From: Deltaproteobacteria bacterium
GTDB taxonomy: Bacteria > Myxococcota > JADLHZ01
NCBI GenBank assembly: GCA_020848545.1
Contig: JADLHZ010000140.1
Location: 24,814-88,813 of the forward strand
Direction: 5' to 3'
DNA length: 64,000 nt
A program made the translations under genes and the position numbers. The notes under the pieces are model-generated. The model ran no database searches, was not told where the DNA came from, and saw only the letters and a program-made list of their open reading frames with translations. Below, piece after piece: positions 47,569-55,943 of this stretch. Each line of letters starts with the position of its first letter. The stretch's first letter is position 1.

Positions 47569-48054
47569 ATGGCGCCGATCATCCGCTCGGACCCGCAGTT
47601 CGTCAGCTTCACCGGCACGAGCTTCAACAAGGTCATGAACTCCGGCTTCACGTCGGAGGAGTTCCAGTCGCAGAAGGGCAAGCCCGACGCGGACGCGCGG
47701 CTGAGCCCGATGCCGAAGGCCGGCGTCGTCGACAAGATCTTTCCGAACCCGCAAAAAGCGTCGGATCGGCAGCGGCTGAACGCGCCGGCGAATCCGCTGC
47801 AAGGCCAGGCGGCGGCGCAAGAGGACGTGCGGCTCACGCACTTCTTCGTGCGCTCGGCGTTGAAGCGCACGCGCGGCAAGTTGAACGAGATGATGCGGCG
47901 CGGATTTTCGTCGCGCAAAGAGCGGCTCGGCGAACGGGCGAAGCAAATGGACGCGTCGTTCGCCCGCCTCGACAAGATGGCCGAGCAGCTCGAGTTCTTC
48001 GACGATCTCGCGCAAGGCGTTCTGAACCGCGTGCTGGCGAACCAAAAGGGATAG
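47569..48054 (+). CDS. Unknown protein between export protein and TPR chaperone
   Basis: 161 residues, preceded by an AAGGAG ribosome-binding site. N-terminal half polar and Pro-rich (MAPIIRSDPQFVSFTGTS); C-terminal half strongly helical and coiled-coil-like (RGKLNEMMRRGFSSRKERLG; RLDKMAEQLEFFDDLAQGVL). Its place between an SctU-like and an SycD-like gene suggests a type III secretion substrate or regulator, but this is inference. 3 bases separate it from the TPR gene. Confidence 0.6.
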   Translation: MAPIIRSDPQFVSFTGTSFNKVMNSGFTSEEFQSQKGKPDADARLSPMPKAGVVDKIFPNPQKASDRQRLNAPANPLQGQAAAQEDVRLTHFFVRSALKRTRGKLNEMMRRGFSSRKERLGERAKQMDASFARLDKMAEQLEFFDDLAQGVLNRVLANQKG

Positions 48055-48057
48055 CGC

Positions 48058-48591
48058 GTGGCGGACAAGGACAATAAACCGAAGCGGGTCGAGAGCGAGT
48101 CGACCAAGACCGACTACGACACCATCGAGCAGCGCATCCCGCAGATGCTCGACAAGTGGAGCCGCGGCGAGACCAACCTGCGCGAGCTCTACGGCTACAC
48201 CGACGACGAGCTCTACGGCATCTCATCGCAGGCGTTCACTCTCCTGATGGCCGGTAAGCTCGAGCCGGCGAAGGTGATCTTCGAAGGGCTCGTCGCGCTC
48301 GATCCGCGCAACGACTATTACTACCGCGCGCTCGGCTTTCTCTATCACCGCTTGGGCGACGCCGATCGCGCCGTGCGCCAATTCGGCTACGCGATCCAAG
48401 TGCAGCCGAAGGACTTGATCTCGTACGTCAACCGCGCCGAAGTCTTCGTGCAGCAGAAGAGCTGGGGGAAGGCAGAGGACGACTTGAGGCGGGTGCTGCA
48501 GATCGGCGCGAGCGATCCTGCGCATCCGATGGTTCGCAAGGCGACCGCCATGTTGCAGATGCTGCCGCGGTCGCGCGCGCGCATCGGTTAG
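48058..48591 (+). CDS. TPR protein resembling type III secretion chaperones (SycD/LcrH)
   Basis: 177 residues, GTG start. After a charged N-terminus there are three TPR units: LYGISSQAFTLLMAGKLEPA, YYRALGFLYHRLGDADRAVR and SYVNRAEVFVQQKSWGKAED. The order and the small size match class II chaperones of translocators. The neighbours support the reading, since an export switch protein is two genes upstream. Confidence 0.65.
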   Translation: MADKDNKPKRVESESTKTDYDTIEQRIPQMLDKWSRGETNLRELYGYTDDELYGISSQAFTLLMAGKLEPAKVIFEGLVALDPRNDYYYRALGFLYHRLGDADRAVRQFGYAIQVQPKDLISYVNRAEVFVQQKSWGKAEDDLRRVLQIGASDPAHPMVRKATAMLQMLPRSRARIG

Positions 48592-48603
48592 GACGGTGCA
48601 CTA

Positions 48604-49890
48604 GTGCTCGAGCGACGTGACCACGCAAAGTACCTGATCGGAAGCTTCCTCGCCGGCGCGGTGGTGATCATCTTCGCGCGCTTCTTCGACAAGGCGAGCG
48701 TGCTGTCCACGATCTTCGAATGGCTCTTGCTCATCGAAGGGCTCGGCGCCGTCGCGGTCTCCTGGGTGTATCGCGGCTGGCAGGGCGAGGTGCCGTTTCC
48801 GGTGCGCGTCGGCTGGGAGATCTTCGCCGGCTTGCTCGCGTTTCATGCGATGGCGAGCGTGACGCCGTGGGCCGCCGCCGCGATCTTCCTCGCCGGCCTC
48901 GGGCTCACGTGGTTCGAATCGCAGACCGGCGGCACCGTGCAACGCGTGAGCGCGGCGCAGCTGCCGGTGGTCGTGCGCCAGAAGCTCATCGAGCTCAACG
49001 ACATCGTGGAGAAGATGGGCAGCGCGTCGTTGCAGGTGTCGGACGCCACCGTGGCGCAGACCGAGAGCGTCGACAATCAATCGGCCGCGATCGCCGAGAT
49101 CGCGACGGCGCTCAGCGAGATCAACGTCACCTCGCAGCAAGCGAGCGAGCAAGCGTCGAACGTCGTGAGCTCCGCCGAGACCAGCGAGCAGATCAGCCAG
49201 CGCGGCATCGAGAGCGTGTCGCAGAACATCGATGGCTTGCACCGCATCTCCGAGCAGGTCGAAGCGATCACCGCGAACATCTTCGATCTCAACGAGCAGA
49301 CGAATCAGATCGGCGAAATCGTCGCCACGTCTTCCGAGCTCGCCGAGCGGTCGCACGTCCTCGCGCTGAACGCGTCGGTCGAAGCGGCGCGCAGCGGCGA
49401 AGCGGGCAAGGGCTTTCAAGTCGTCGCGCAAGAGATGAAGAACCTGGCGCGCCAGTCGAAGCAAGCGACCGAGCGCATCCGGCGAATTCTCGGCGAAATT
49501 CAGCGGGCCACGCAGCAAGTCGTGACCGCGACCGAAGAAGGATCGCGCCGCGTGACCGCCGGCATTCACCTGGCGCAGCAAGCCGGCGAGATCATCCGCC
49601 AGCTCTCGCAGGTGATCAGCGGCTCGGCGCAATCGGCGCGCTTGATCGCCACGGCGTCGCGGCAGCTCTCGGGCGGCATCGAGCAGATCTCGACCGCGAT
49701 GGGTGAGCTCACCAGCCTCACCGGCGGCATTGTCATGGTCGGCAAGTCCGCTGACGACGCCGTGCGCGCGTTGAACGGCCTTTCGACGGAGCTGACCACC
49801 GTCGTCGACGCGATCAAGACCGCCGACGAAGTGCCGAAGGCGCCTACCGCTCCGCCGCCCGTCGCGCCGATCACGCCGGCGCGAGCTTAG
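48604..49890 (+). CDS. Methyl-accepting chemotaxis protein
   Basis: 428 residues from GTG 48604. Four hydrophobic helices in the first 110 residues replace the usual periplasmic sensor, and the rest is the long helical hairpin of a chemoreceptor with repeated Gln/Ser/Ala heptads; the hairpin tip motif is present as VLALNASVEAARSGEAGKGF followed by VVAQEMKNLARQSKQATERI. No HAMP domain is obvious. A signal inside the membrane or from a partner is likely. The C-terminal tail is Pro/Ala-rich. Confidence 0.85.
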   Translation: MLERRDHAKYLIGSFLAGAVVIIFARFFDKASVLSTIFEWLLLIEGLGAVAVSWVYRGWQGEVPFPVRVGWEIFAGLLAFHAMASVTPWAAAAIFLAGLGLTWFESQTGGTVQRVSAAQLPVVVRQKLIELNDIVEKMGSASLQVSDATVAQTESVDNQSAAIAEIATALSEINVTSQQASEQASNVVSSAETSEQISQRGIESVSQNIDGLHRISEQVEAITANIFDLNEQTNQIGEIVATSSELAERSHVLALNASVEAARSGEAGKGFQVVAQEMKNLARQSKQATERIRRILGEIQRATQQVVTATEEGSRRVTAGIHLAQQAGEIIRQLSQVISGSAQSARLIATASRQLSGGIEQISTAMGELTSLTGGIVMVGKSADDAVRALNGLSTELTTVVDAIKTADEVPKAPTAPPPVAPITPARA

Positions 49891-49934
49891 AAATCTTGCG
49901 CCGCGGCTCAGACCTGCGACGATCGTAGCACTTC

Positions 49935-51518
49935 ATGGAACAACGTCTCGGCATCGAGGGAGTCTTCGGCTCGGCTGATGAACGTTCGCTCGAGACCATC
50001 GAGCCCAGGAGCCCGCGCGGGAAGGTCCCCTACTGGCCGCTCGTCCCCTTGCTCGTCGAGCTGGGCCTCGCCGCGTTTGCCGGGGACAACGCGCTCTTCG
50101 TCGCGTTCGAGCGCATCACCTTTTGGATGGCTGTGCTCAGCACGTGCTTGTTCGCCGGCCGCCTGGAAGACGAGCTCTACCGGCGCAACCGTCGCGCCGC
50201 CTACGCGCGCCGCCTCATGATGAGCGCAGGGCTCGGCGCCGTGGCGGTGCTGGTCGCGACGAACATCATGACGATCGCCGACGACCTGGGATCCTACGCG
50301 GCCGAGCGCGCGGGCTGGCTCATCTTCGCTGGCGCCTTGTGGACCGCGAGCGCCGCGGGCGGCACCATTTTGCTCTTTCTCATCGACGTCTTGTCGAGCA
50401 CGCTCGCCAAAGACTTTCGCCGCCGCATCGTCATCGCCGTCCTCAGCCTCATCTCGCTCGCCTTCGGCTTGTGCAGCTTCGTCGCGGTCTACGTGGCGAA
50501 CTGGCTCGCGGCAAACGCGACCAAGGCCGGCGTGGCGTTGCCGACGCTCTTCGGCATCAAGCTCTCGCAGATCCCGTTCGTGCAAGAGTCGAAGATGGAC
50601 ACGCGCATGGTGCTGCCCGCGACGGTCATCGGCGCCGCCATCGTCGCGCTGCCCGCGGTCATCTCGGTCTGCGCCAAGCTCGCCGACAACGTGATGGAGC
50701 GCATCACGATGCTACAGACCGCGTTCGAGCGCGTCGCTGAAGGCGATCGCAACGTGCACGTCGACGAAGGCGGCACGCCCGAGTTCTTCTCGCTGTCGCT
50801 GAGCTTCAACGAGATGATCGACAAGCTCTACCTCGCGGAGCGCATCGAGCGCGCGTTCGGGCAATACGTGAGCGCGCAGGTGCTCGAGCGCATCCGCCAG
50901 CAGCAAGGATCGGTGAAGATCGCGGCGCAGCTGAAGGTCGCGACGGTGTTCTTCGCCGACATTCGCGGCTTCACGCCGATCAGCGAACGGCTCGCGCCCG
51001 AGGTCGTCGTCGACTTGTTGAATCGCTACTTGGAGCAAGTCGTACCGATCGTCGAGCAGCACCAAGGCTTCATCAACAAGTTCGTCGGCGACGCCGTCGT
51101 CGTCGTCTTCAACGGTCCGTTGGAGCAGCTCGATCACGCCGAGCGCGCCACCCGCTGCGCGATCGCGGTGCAGAAGCTCATCGCGCAGGCGAACGCCCAC
51201 GGGTTGTTCCCCGAAGTCGGGCAGCTCAACATCGGCATCGGCGTGGCGACGGGGCCGATGCTCTGCGGCAACATCGGCACGAAGAGCCGCATGGAGTACA
51301 CCGTCATCGGCGACACCGTGAACCTGTCGTCACGTATGACGGGCCACGCGCGGCCGGGCGAAGTTTGGGTGAGCGAAGAGACGGCGAAGCGCTTGCCGCA
51401 GAACCTGCCGGCGTTTCCGGCCGAGGCGATCAAGTTCAAGGGGAAGGATCGATCGGTCATCCCGTATCGGGCGTGGCCGGCGCAGCCGATCGATCCGAAC
51501 GAGAAGATGCGCGTCTGA
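49935..51518 (+). CDS. Membrane-bound class III adenylate cyclase
   Basis: 527 residues. Six or so membrane helices (about 30-250), a HAMP-like linker (MLQTAFERVAEGDRNVHVDE), then a cyclase domain from about 340: metal aspartates in FFADIRGFTPIS and NKFVGDAVVVVF, lysine of NKF and the aspartate of EYTVIGDTVNLSSRM select adenine. Predicted to make cAMP. It follows a chemoreceptor; the pair may share an input. Convergent with secF, with 3 bases between. Confidence 0.9.
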   Translation: MEQRLGIEGVFGSADERSLETIEPRSPRGKVPYWPLVPLLVELGLAAFAGDNALFVAFERITFWMAVLSTCLFAGRLEDELYRRNRRAAYARRLMMSAGLGAVAVLVATNIMTIADDLGSYAAERAGWLIFAGALWTASAAGGTILLFLIDVLSSTLAKDFRRRIVIAVLSLISLAFGLCSFVAVYVANWLAANATKAGVALPTLFGIKLSQIPFVQESKMDTRMVLPATVIGAAIVALPAVISVCAKLADNVMERITMLQTAFERVAEGDRNVHVDEGGTPEFFSLSLSFNEMIDKLYLAERIERAFGQYVSAQVLERIRQQQGSVKIAAQLKVATVFFADIRGFTPISERLAPEVVVDLLNRYLEQVVPIVEQHQGFINKFVGDAVVVVFNGPLEQLDHAERATRCAIAVQKLIAQANAHGLFPEVGQLNIGIGVATGPMLCGNIGTKSRMEYTVIGDTVNLSSRMTGHARPGEVWVSEETAKRLPQNLPAFPAEAIKFKGKDRSVIPYRAWPAQPIDPNEKMRV

Positions 51519-51521
51519 GAG

Positions 51522-52685
51522 TCAGCGACCGGCGGCGGGCGCCACGGTCTTCGACTCGGCGAGCGACGGGTCGAACTTCTTGCGCAGGAAGATGTAGAGC
51601 GGCGCCGAGATCGAGATCGACGAGAACGTGGCGACCGTGAAGCCGACGAAGAGCGCGAAGCCGAAGTCGCTGAGCACGCCGCCGCCGAGCGCCCACATCG
51701 CGATGACGACGAGCTGGGTGACGGCGGTCTGCAGGATCGTGCGCGAGAGCGTCTCGTTCAGCGAGCTGTTGACGATGCCTTCGAGCTCACGGCCGCGCAT
51801 GCGCACGTTGTTCTCGCGGATGCGGTCGAAGATGACGATGGTGTCGTTCATCGAGTAGCCGACGATGGTCAGCAGCGCGGCGATCGACGTCAGGTTGAAC
51901 TCCTTGCCGGTCAACGCGTAGGCGCCGATGGTGACGAGCGTATCGTAGAACAAGCAGCGGATGGCGACCGGGCCGAAGTAGAAGTCGAAGCGGAACGCGA
52001 TGTAGAGCAGCATGAAGCCGAACGCCGCGAGGACGGCCCAGAGGCCCTGCTCGCGGAGTTGCTTGCCGACCTGCGGACCCACGAAGTCGACGCGCTCGGC
52101 GATGACCACGTCAGCGGCGATGCCGAGCTCCTTGTGCAGCGCCGCATCGACCGCGTCGGCGACCGACTTCAAGCTCACGGTGTACTCGGCGCGATCGTCG
52201 CGCGCGGACTTCTGCACGGTCTTCACCGTGAGGTTCTGCTTCGTGAAGGCGTCTTGCACGACGGCCGCGCCAGGATCGGCCGTGAAGACGATGCGGATGC
52301 GGTCGGGCGCTTCCTCGTTGTAGCTGAACTCCTTCAGCGTGTCCGACTTCAACGCGCCGCGGGCCGCTTCGACCTGCTTCGGATCGACGCCGGCGTGCTT
52401 CTCGATGCGCAGGAGGTACTCGTTGCCGTCGGTGTCGCCGATGCTCTGCACGATGACGCCGCCGACGCCGGCTTTGTCGACGGCCTTTTGCACGTTCTCG
52501 GCGCTGACGGCCTTCGGGAACTTCACCTGGAATTCGTAGCCGCCGGCGAAGTCGATGCCCCAGTTCAAGCCCTTGGTGGCGACGAGCGCGATCGAGCTGA
52601 GGAGCAAGATCGCCGAGATGATCTCGAACTTGTGGCGATTGCCGATGAAGTCGAAGTTCGTGTTCGGTTTGATGATTTGAAACAT
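51522..52685 (-). CDS. secF: Protein translocase subunit SecF
   Basis: 387 residues, six membrane helices, with GLNWGIDFAGGYEFQVKFP in the first periplasmic part and IVGYSMNDTIVIFDRIRENN near helix 4. Works with SecD to pull proteins through SecYEG at the expense of the proton gradient. Encoded 21 bases after secD. Confidence 0.96.
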   Translation of the reverse strand: MFQIIKPNTNFDFIGNRHKFEIISAILLLSSIALVATKGLNWGIDFAGGYEFQVKFPKAVSAENVQKAVDKAGVGGVIVQSIGDTDGNEYLLRIEKHAGVDPKQVEAARGALKSDTLKEFSYNEEAPDRIRIVFTADPGAAVVQDAFTKQNLTVKTVQKSARDDRAEYTVSLKSVADAVDAALHKELGIAADVVIAERVDFVGPQVGKQLREQGLWAVLAAFGFMLLYIAFRFDFYFGPVAIRCLFYDTLVTIGAYALTGKEFNLTSIAALLTIVGYSMNDTIVIFDRIRENNVRMRGRELEGIVNSSLNETLSRTILQTAVTQLVVIAMWALGGGVLSDFGFALFVGFTVATFSSISISAPLYIFLRKKFDPSLAESKTVAPAAGR

Positions 52686-52706
52686 GGGCGAATCCTCTCA
52701 GGATCG

Positions 52707-54461
52707 TTAAATCGAGATCGTTTCCATTTTGGTCTTCGCGCCCATCCACTCGTAGATCATCTTGGTGATGACGACCGAGGTGTAGAGCGAGGCGGCGATG
52801 CCGATGATCGACGTCGTCGCAAAGCCGCGGATCGGGCCCGAGCCGTACTGCCAGAGGATGACGCCGGCGACGACTTGGGTGACGTGCGAGTCGACGATCG
52901 TCCAAAACGCGCGGTCGTAGCCCGATTCTATGGCGGCCCTGACGGTCTTGCCGTGCCGTATCTCCTCTCGGATGCGCTCCAAGATGATGACGTTGGCGTC
53001 GACGGCCATGCCGAGCGTCAGCGCGATGCCGGCCATACCGGGCAAGGTGAGCGTCGCTTCCAAGCCGGCGAGCGCGGCGATGATGAAGACGAAGTTGAAG
53101 ATGAGCGCAAAGTCCGCGATGGCGCCCGACATGCGATAGTAGGCGACCATCGCGATGACGACGAGGATCAACCCGAGCATCATCGCCTGCTGGCCCTTCT
53201 TCACCGCTTCGCTGCCGAGCGTGGCGCCGACGCGGCGTTGCTCGCGGATGATGACCGGCGCCGCGAGCGCGCCCGACTTCAAGACCAGCGCGAGATCCTT
53301 GGCCTCATCCATGATCTCTTGCGACGACTTCGACCCGCCCATGGTGATGCGGCCCTGGTCCGAGATCTTCGACTGGATGACCGGCGCGCTCTTGATGACG
53401 TCGTCGAGCACGACGGCCAAGCGCTTGCCGATGTTGTCGCCGGTGAGCTTTTCGAAGATCTTCGCGCCCTGCGGATCGAAGGTGAACGAGACGTAGTGGC
53501 GGCCTTCCTCTTGCGAGAACTGCACACCGGCGTCGGTGAGATAGTCGCCGGTGACGCCGGCCTTCTTCTGCACGAGGTACGAACGGTAGCCCGAGAGCTT
53601 GCCGGCGTTGTTGTACTCTTCGCCGACCTTGACCGCGCGATCTTCCGGGAGCTTGCCGCGGACGGCGTCGTGGATCATCTCCTTGGTCGCCGCGCGCAGG
53701 AACGCCACGCGATGGCCGCCAGCGCCGCGCTCGAAGTCGCGGGTGACGCCGGCCGGAAGCTCGATGCCTTCGAGCGCGGTGCCTTCGTCGTCGACGATGT
53801 TGAACTCGAGCTGCGCCGTCGTGCCGATGATCTCGATCGCGCGATCGGGATCCTTCACGCCTGGGAGCTGAATGAGAATATTGTCTTCGCCGCGCTTGGC
53901 GATCGTCGGCTCGCTGACGCCGTACTTGTCGGCGCGGTTACGGATCGTCTTGATCGCCTGGTCGACGGCGTCCGACTTGATACGCGTCTGCTCGTCCTCC
54001 AAGATCGACAGGCGCAGGCGTTGGCCGCCGTCCAAGCGCTCGACGATCGTCAAGACGGAGAAGTCGGTGCGCAGAAACGCCGACAGCTTCTTCTCGTCGT
54101 TCGCGTCCTTCAACACGACTTCGATCGACGGTGTATCGTCGATGTGCTTGATGCTCGTCGCGGTGATCTGCTTTTCCTTGAAGCGCTCGACGAGGGCGTC
54201 GGCGTAGCGCTCGGCGCGATCGCTCACGGCCTTGTTGACGACGACGCCCATGACGAGGTGCAGGCCGCCTTGAAGATCGAGGCCGAGCGTCATCTTGTTG
54301 CAGTGCGACCAGCTCGGCACAGAGCTGCAAAAGAGCTTGTTGTCGGCGCGCTGCTCGGGCGTCGCCTTCCAGTAGAAGACGTAGGTCGGAAAGAGGAGCC
54401 AGACGCTGAGCAGCGTGAGGCACATGAGCGTGATGAACTTGCCGAGGTAGGGGCGTTCCAT
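52707..54461 (-). CDS. secD: Protein translocase subunit SecD
   Basis: 584 residues. The first helix (TLMCLTLLSVWLLFP) and TLGLDLQGGLHLVMGVVVNK are typical; the large periplasmic P1 region is followed by six-helix core with GMAVDANVIILERIREEIRH carrying the conserved acidic residue of helix 4. Encoded between yajC (3-base gap) and secF. Confidence 0.96.
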   Translation of the reverse strand: MERPYLGKFITLMCLTLLSVWLLFPTYVFYWKATPEQRADNKLFCSSVPSWSHCNKMTLGLDLQGGLHLVMGVVVNKAVSDRAERYADALVERFKEKQITATSIKHIDDTPSIEVVLKDANDEKKLSAFLRTDFSVLTIVERLDGGQRLRLSILEDEQTRIKSDAVDQAIKTIRNRADKYGVSEPTIAKRGEDNILIQLPGVKDPDRAIEIIGTTAQLEFNIVDDEGTALEGIELPAGVTRDFERGAGGHRVAFLRAATKEMIHDAVRGKLPEDRAVKVGEEYNNAGKLSGYRSYLVQKKAGVTGDYLTDAGVQFSQEEGRHYVSFTFDPQGAKIFEKLTGDNIGKRLAVVLDDVIKSAPVIQSKISDQGRITMGGSKSSQEIMDEAKDLALVLKSGALAAPVIIREQRRVGATLGSEAVKKGQQAMMLGLILVVIAMVAYYRMSGAIADFALIFNFVFIIAALAGLEATLTLPGMAGIALTLGMAVDANVIILERIREEIRHGKTVRAAIESGYDRAFWTIVDSHVTQVVAGVILWQYGSGPIRGFATTSIIGIAASLYTSVVITKMIYEWMGAKTKMETISI

Positions 54462-54464
54462 GAC

Positions 54465-54854
54465 TTACTCCTTGGCCGGCGCGGTCTTGGCCGTCGCGGC
54501 GGGGGCGTTCCACATGCCGGCGATGCTCGAACGAAGCACTTTGATGCGCACGCCGCTGGCGATCTCGAGGGTCACGACGCGCTCGTCGATCGCGTAGATG
54601 CGGCCGTAAATGCCGCCGCTCGTCGCGACCTCGTCGTCCTTCTTCAGGCCCTTCAAGAGGTCTTGTTGCTGGCGGTTTTGCTTCATCATCGGCCGCACCA
54701 TGAGGAAGTACATGGCGGCGATCATCAGGAGCAGCGGCACCATGGAGCTATTGCGCAAGGTGTCGACGAAGCCTTGTGGCGCTGCGGGGTCGCCGGCGGC
54801 GGGATCGGCCTGCGCGAGCAAGAGCTCAGTCAGGGTCAGGGTGAGAATGTGCAT
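54465..54854 (-). CDS. yajC: Preprotein translocase subunit YajC
   Basis: 129 residues from ATG 54854. One membrane helix (SSMVPLLLMIAAMYFLMVRP) and the conserved cytoplasmic text MMKQNRQQQDLLKGLKKDDE and VATSGGIYGRIYAIDERVVT. First gene of yajC-secD-secF. The longer frame to 54893 has no better ribosome site. Confidence 0.92.
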   Translation of the reverse strand: MHILTLTLTELLLAQADPAAGDPAAPQGFVDTLRNSSMVPLLLMIAAMYFLMVRPMMKQNRQQQDLLKGLKKDDEVATSGGIYGRIYAIDERVVTLEIASGVRIKVLRSSIAGMWNAPAATAKTAPAKE

Positions 54855-54889
54855 AAGGGGCCGGGCGCTAACATGCGGGCCGCCTGAGC

Positions 54890-55816
54890 TCAAGGCGAGG
54901 CGGGCTTTGCGTTCACCGGTGTTTCTGCGGGTTTGGGGGCGGGCTTGCCGGCGTTCCTTTGCCGGATCGCGAGGATGACTGCGGTGACGATCAAGGCGCT
55001 CGCGAGCCAGGCCTCGGGCGCAATCGTTTCGTGACCGACCGAGGCGCCGATGAGCACCGCCAGCACCGGATTCACGTAGGCGTAGCTCACGGCGAGCGTC
55101 GGCCGCACGTTGCGCAGAAGATAGGTGTACGCCGAGAAGCCGACGAGTGAGCCGAACACCACGAGATACGCAAAGGCGAAGAGGGCGGTGCCAGACACTT
55201 GCACGGGCGGACGCTCATTGTGGAGGAGCACGCCCGCGAGCATCATGACGCCGCCGCCGCCGACCATTTGCGTCGCCGCCGACATAAGGCCCGGCGCCAG
55301 CGGCCAGCGTTTGGCGAGAATGCTGCCCAACGCCCAGCCGACCGGGGCGAGGACGATCGCGAGGGCCATGAGCGGCTGGGCGCGGAGCTCGCCGCCGCTG
55401 GCCAGGATCACGACCCCGGCGAGGCCGATGAGCATCGCCACCCACTCGCCGAGGGTTTGCCGTTCGCCGAAGAGTCGGCCGATGGCAGCGAGCCAGAGGG
55501 GCATCGTGGCGCAGACGACGGCGATGATGCCCGAGCCGATGTAGCGGCCGGTGATGGCGACCATGCCGTTGCCGAAGACGAACATGAGCGCCCCGATCGG
55601 GACGGCGAGCAGCCACTCTTTGCGCGTGGGCCACGCCGCGCCGCGGGATTTCAGGTACAGGAGGAGGATCGTCCCGGCGATGACGAAGCGGAAGCCGGAG
55701 CCGAGCAACTGCGGCAGCTCTGCGAACGCAAGGCGCATGCCGTAATAGGTCGAGCCCCAGATGAAGTAGAGCGCGCCGAGAGCCAAGACGACGGGCGCGC
55801 TGAGGCCACGAGTCAT
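54890..55816 (-). CDS. EamA (drug/metabolite) family transporter
   Basis: 308 residues with ten hydrophobic helices in two EamA halves: ALGALYFIWGSTYYGMRLAF at the start and YLVVFGSLVGFSAYTYLLR before the end. Ends with a Pro/Lys-rich tail. Substrate unknown. Two perfect copies of the dispersed 13-mer lie within or just before it (55188 and 55820). It stands upstream of yajC with a 35-base gap and may be part of that transcript. Confidence 0.88.
   Translation of the reverse strand: MTRGLSAPVVLALGALYFIWGSTYYGMRLAFAELPQLLGSGFRFVIAGTILLLYLKSRGAAWPTRKEWLLAVPIGALMFVFGNGMVAITGRYIGSGIIAVVCATMPLWLAAIGRLFGERQTLGEWVAMLIGLAGVVILASGGELRAQPLMALAIVLAPVGWALGSILAKRWPLAPGLMSAATQMVGGGGVMMLAGVLLHNERPPVQVSGTALFAFAYLVVFGSLVGFSAYTYLLRNVRPTLAVSYAYVNPVLAVLIGASVGHETIAPEAWLASALIVTAVILAIRQRNAGKPAPKPAETPVNAKPASP
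55188..55200 (-). repeat. Dispersed 13-mer AAGTGTCTGGCAC, copy 3
   Basis: Perfect copy in the EamA gene on the minus strand, coding QVSGT, the same peptide core (VSGT) as copy 1. Confidence 0.6.
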
Positions 55817-55819
55817 AGG

Positions 55820-55832
55820 AAGTGTCTGGCAC
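55820..55832 (+). repeat. Dispersed 13-mer AAGTGTCTGGCAC, copy 4
   Basis: Perfect copy on the plus strand, four bases before the EamA start codon and about 60 bases from repeat units C. Confidence 0.6.
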
Positions 55833-55894
55833 ACGCCGGCACCGTCCGTAAGGGCCAAGGTCGCATTCGGCGGCCGTCCAAACGTGCCAATCCG

Positions 55895-55934
55895 AAAAGG
55901 GACCGGGGAAGCTTTCGGCGAAAAGGGACCGGGG
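55895..55934. repeat. Repeat units C, two copies of AAAAGGGACCGGGG
   Basis: Perfect cores at 55895-55908 and 55921-55934, spaced 26 bases, directly downstream of the stop of the minus-strand AdoHcyase-like gene. Same core as arrays A and B. No flanking TGACCA element was seen here. Confidence 0.8.
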
Positions 55935-55943
55935 AGGAGCGCT

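Noticed and set aside
48905..48925. tRNA-like GTTCGAATC
   Set aside because: It lies in the chemoreceptor coding frame and no cloverleaf can be drawn.
52059..54887. 942-codon plus-strand ORF
   Set aside because: Antisense to secD and yajC; no domain, composition of a GC-driven shadow frame.
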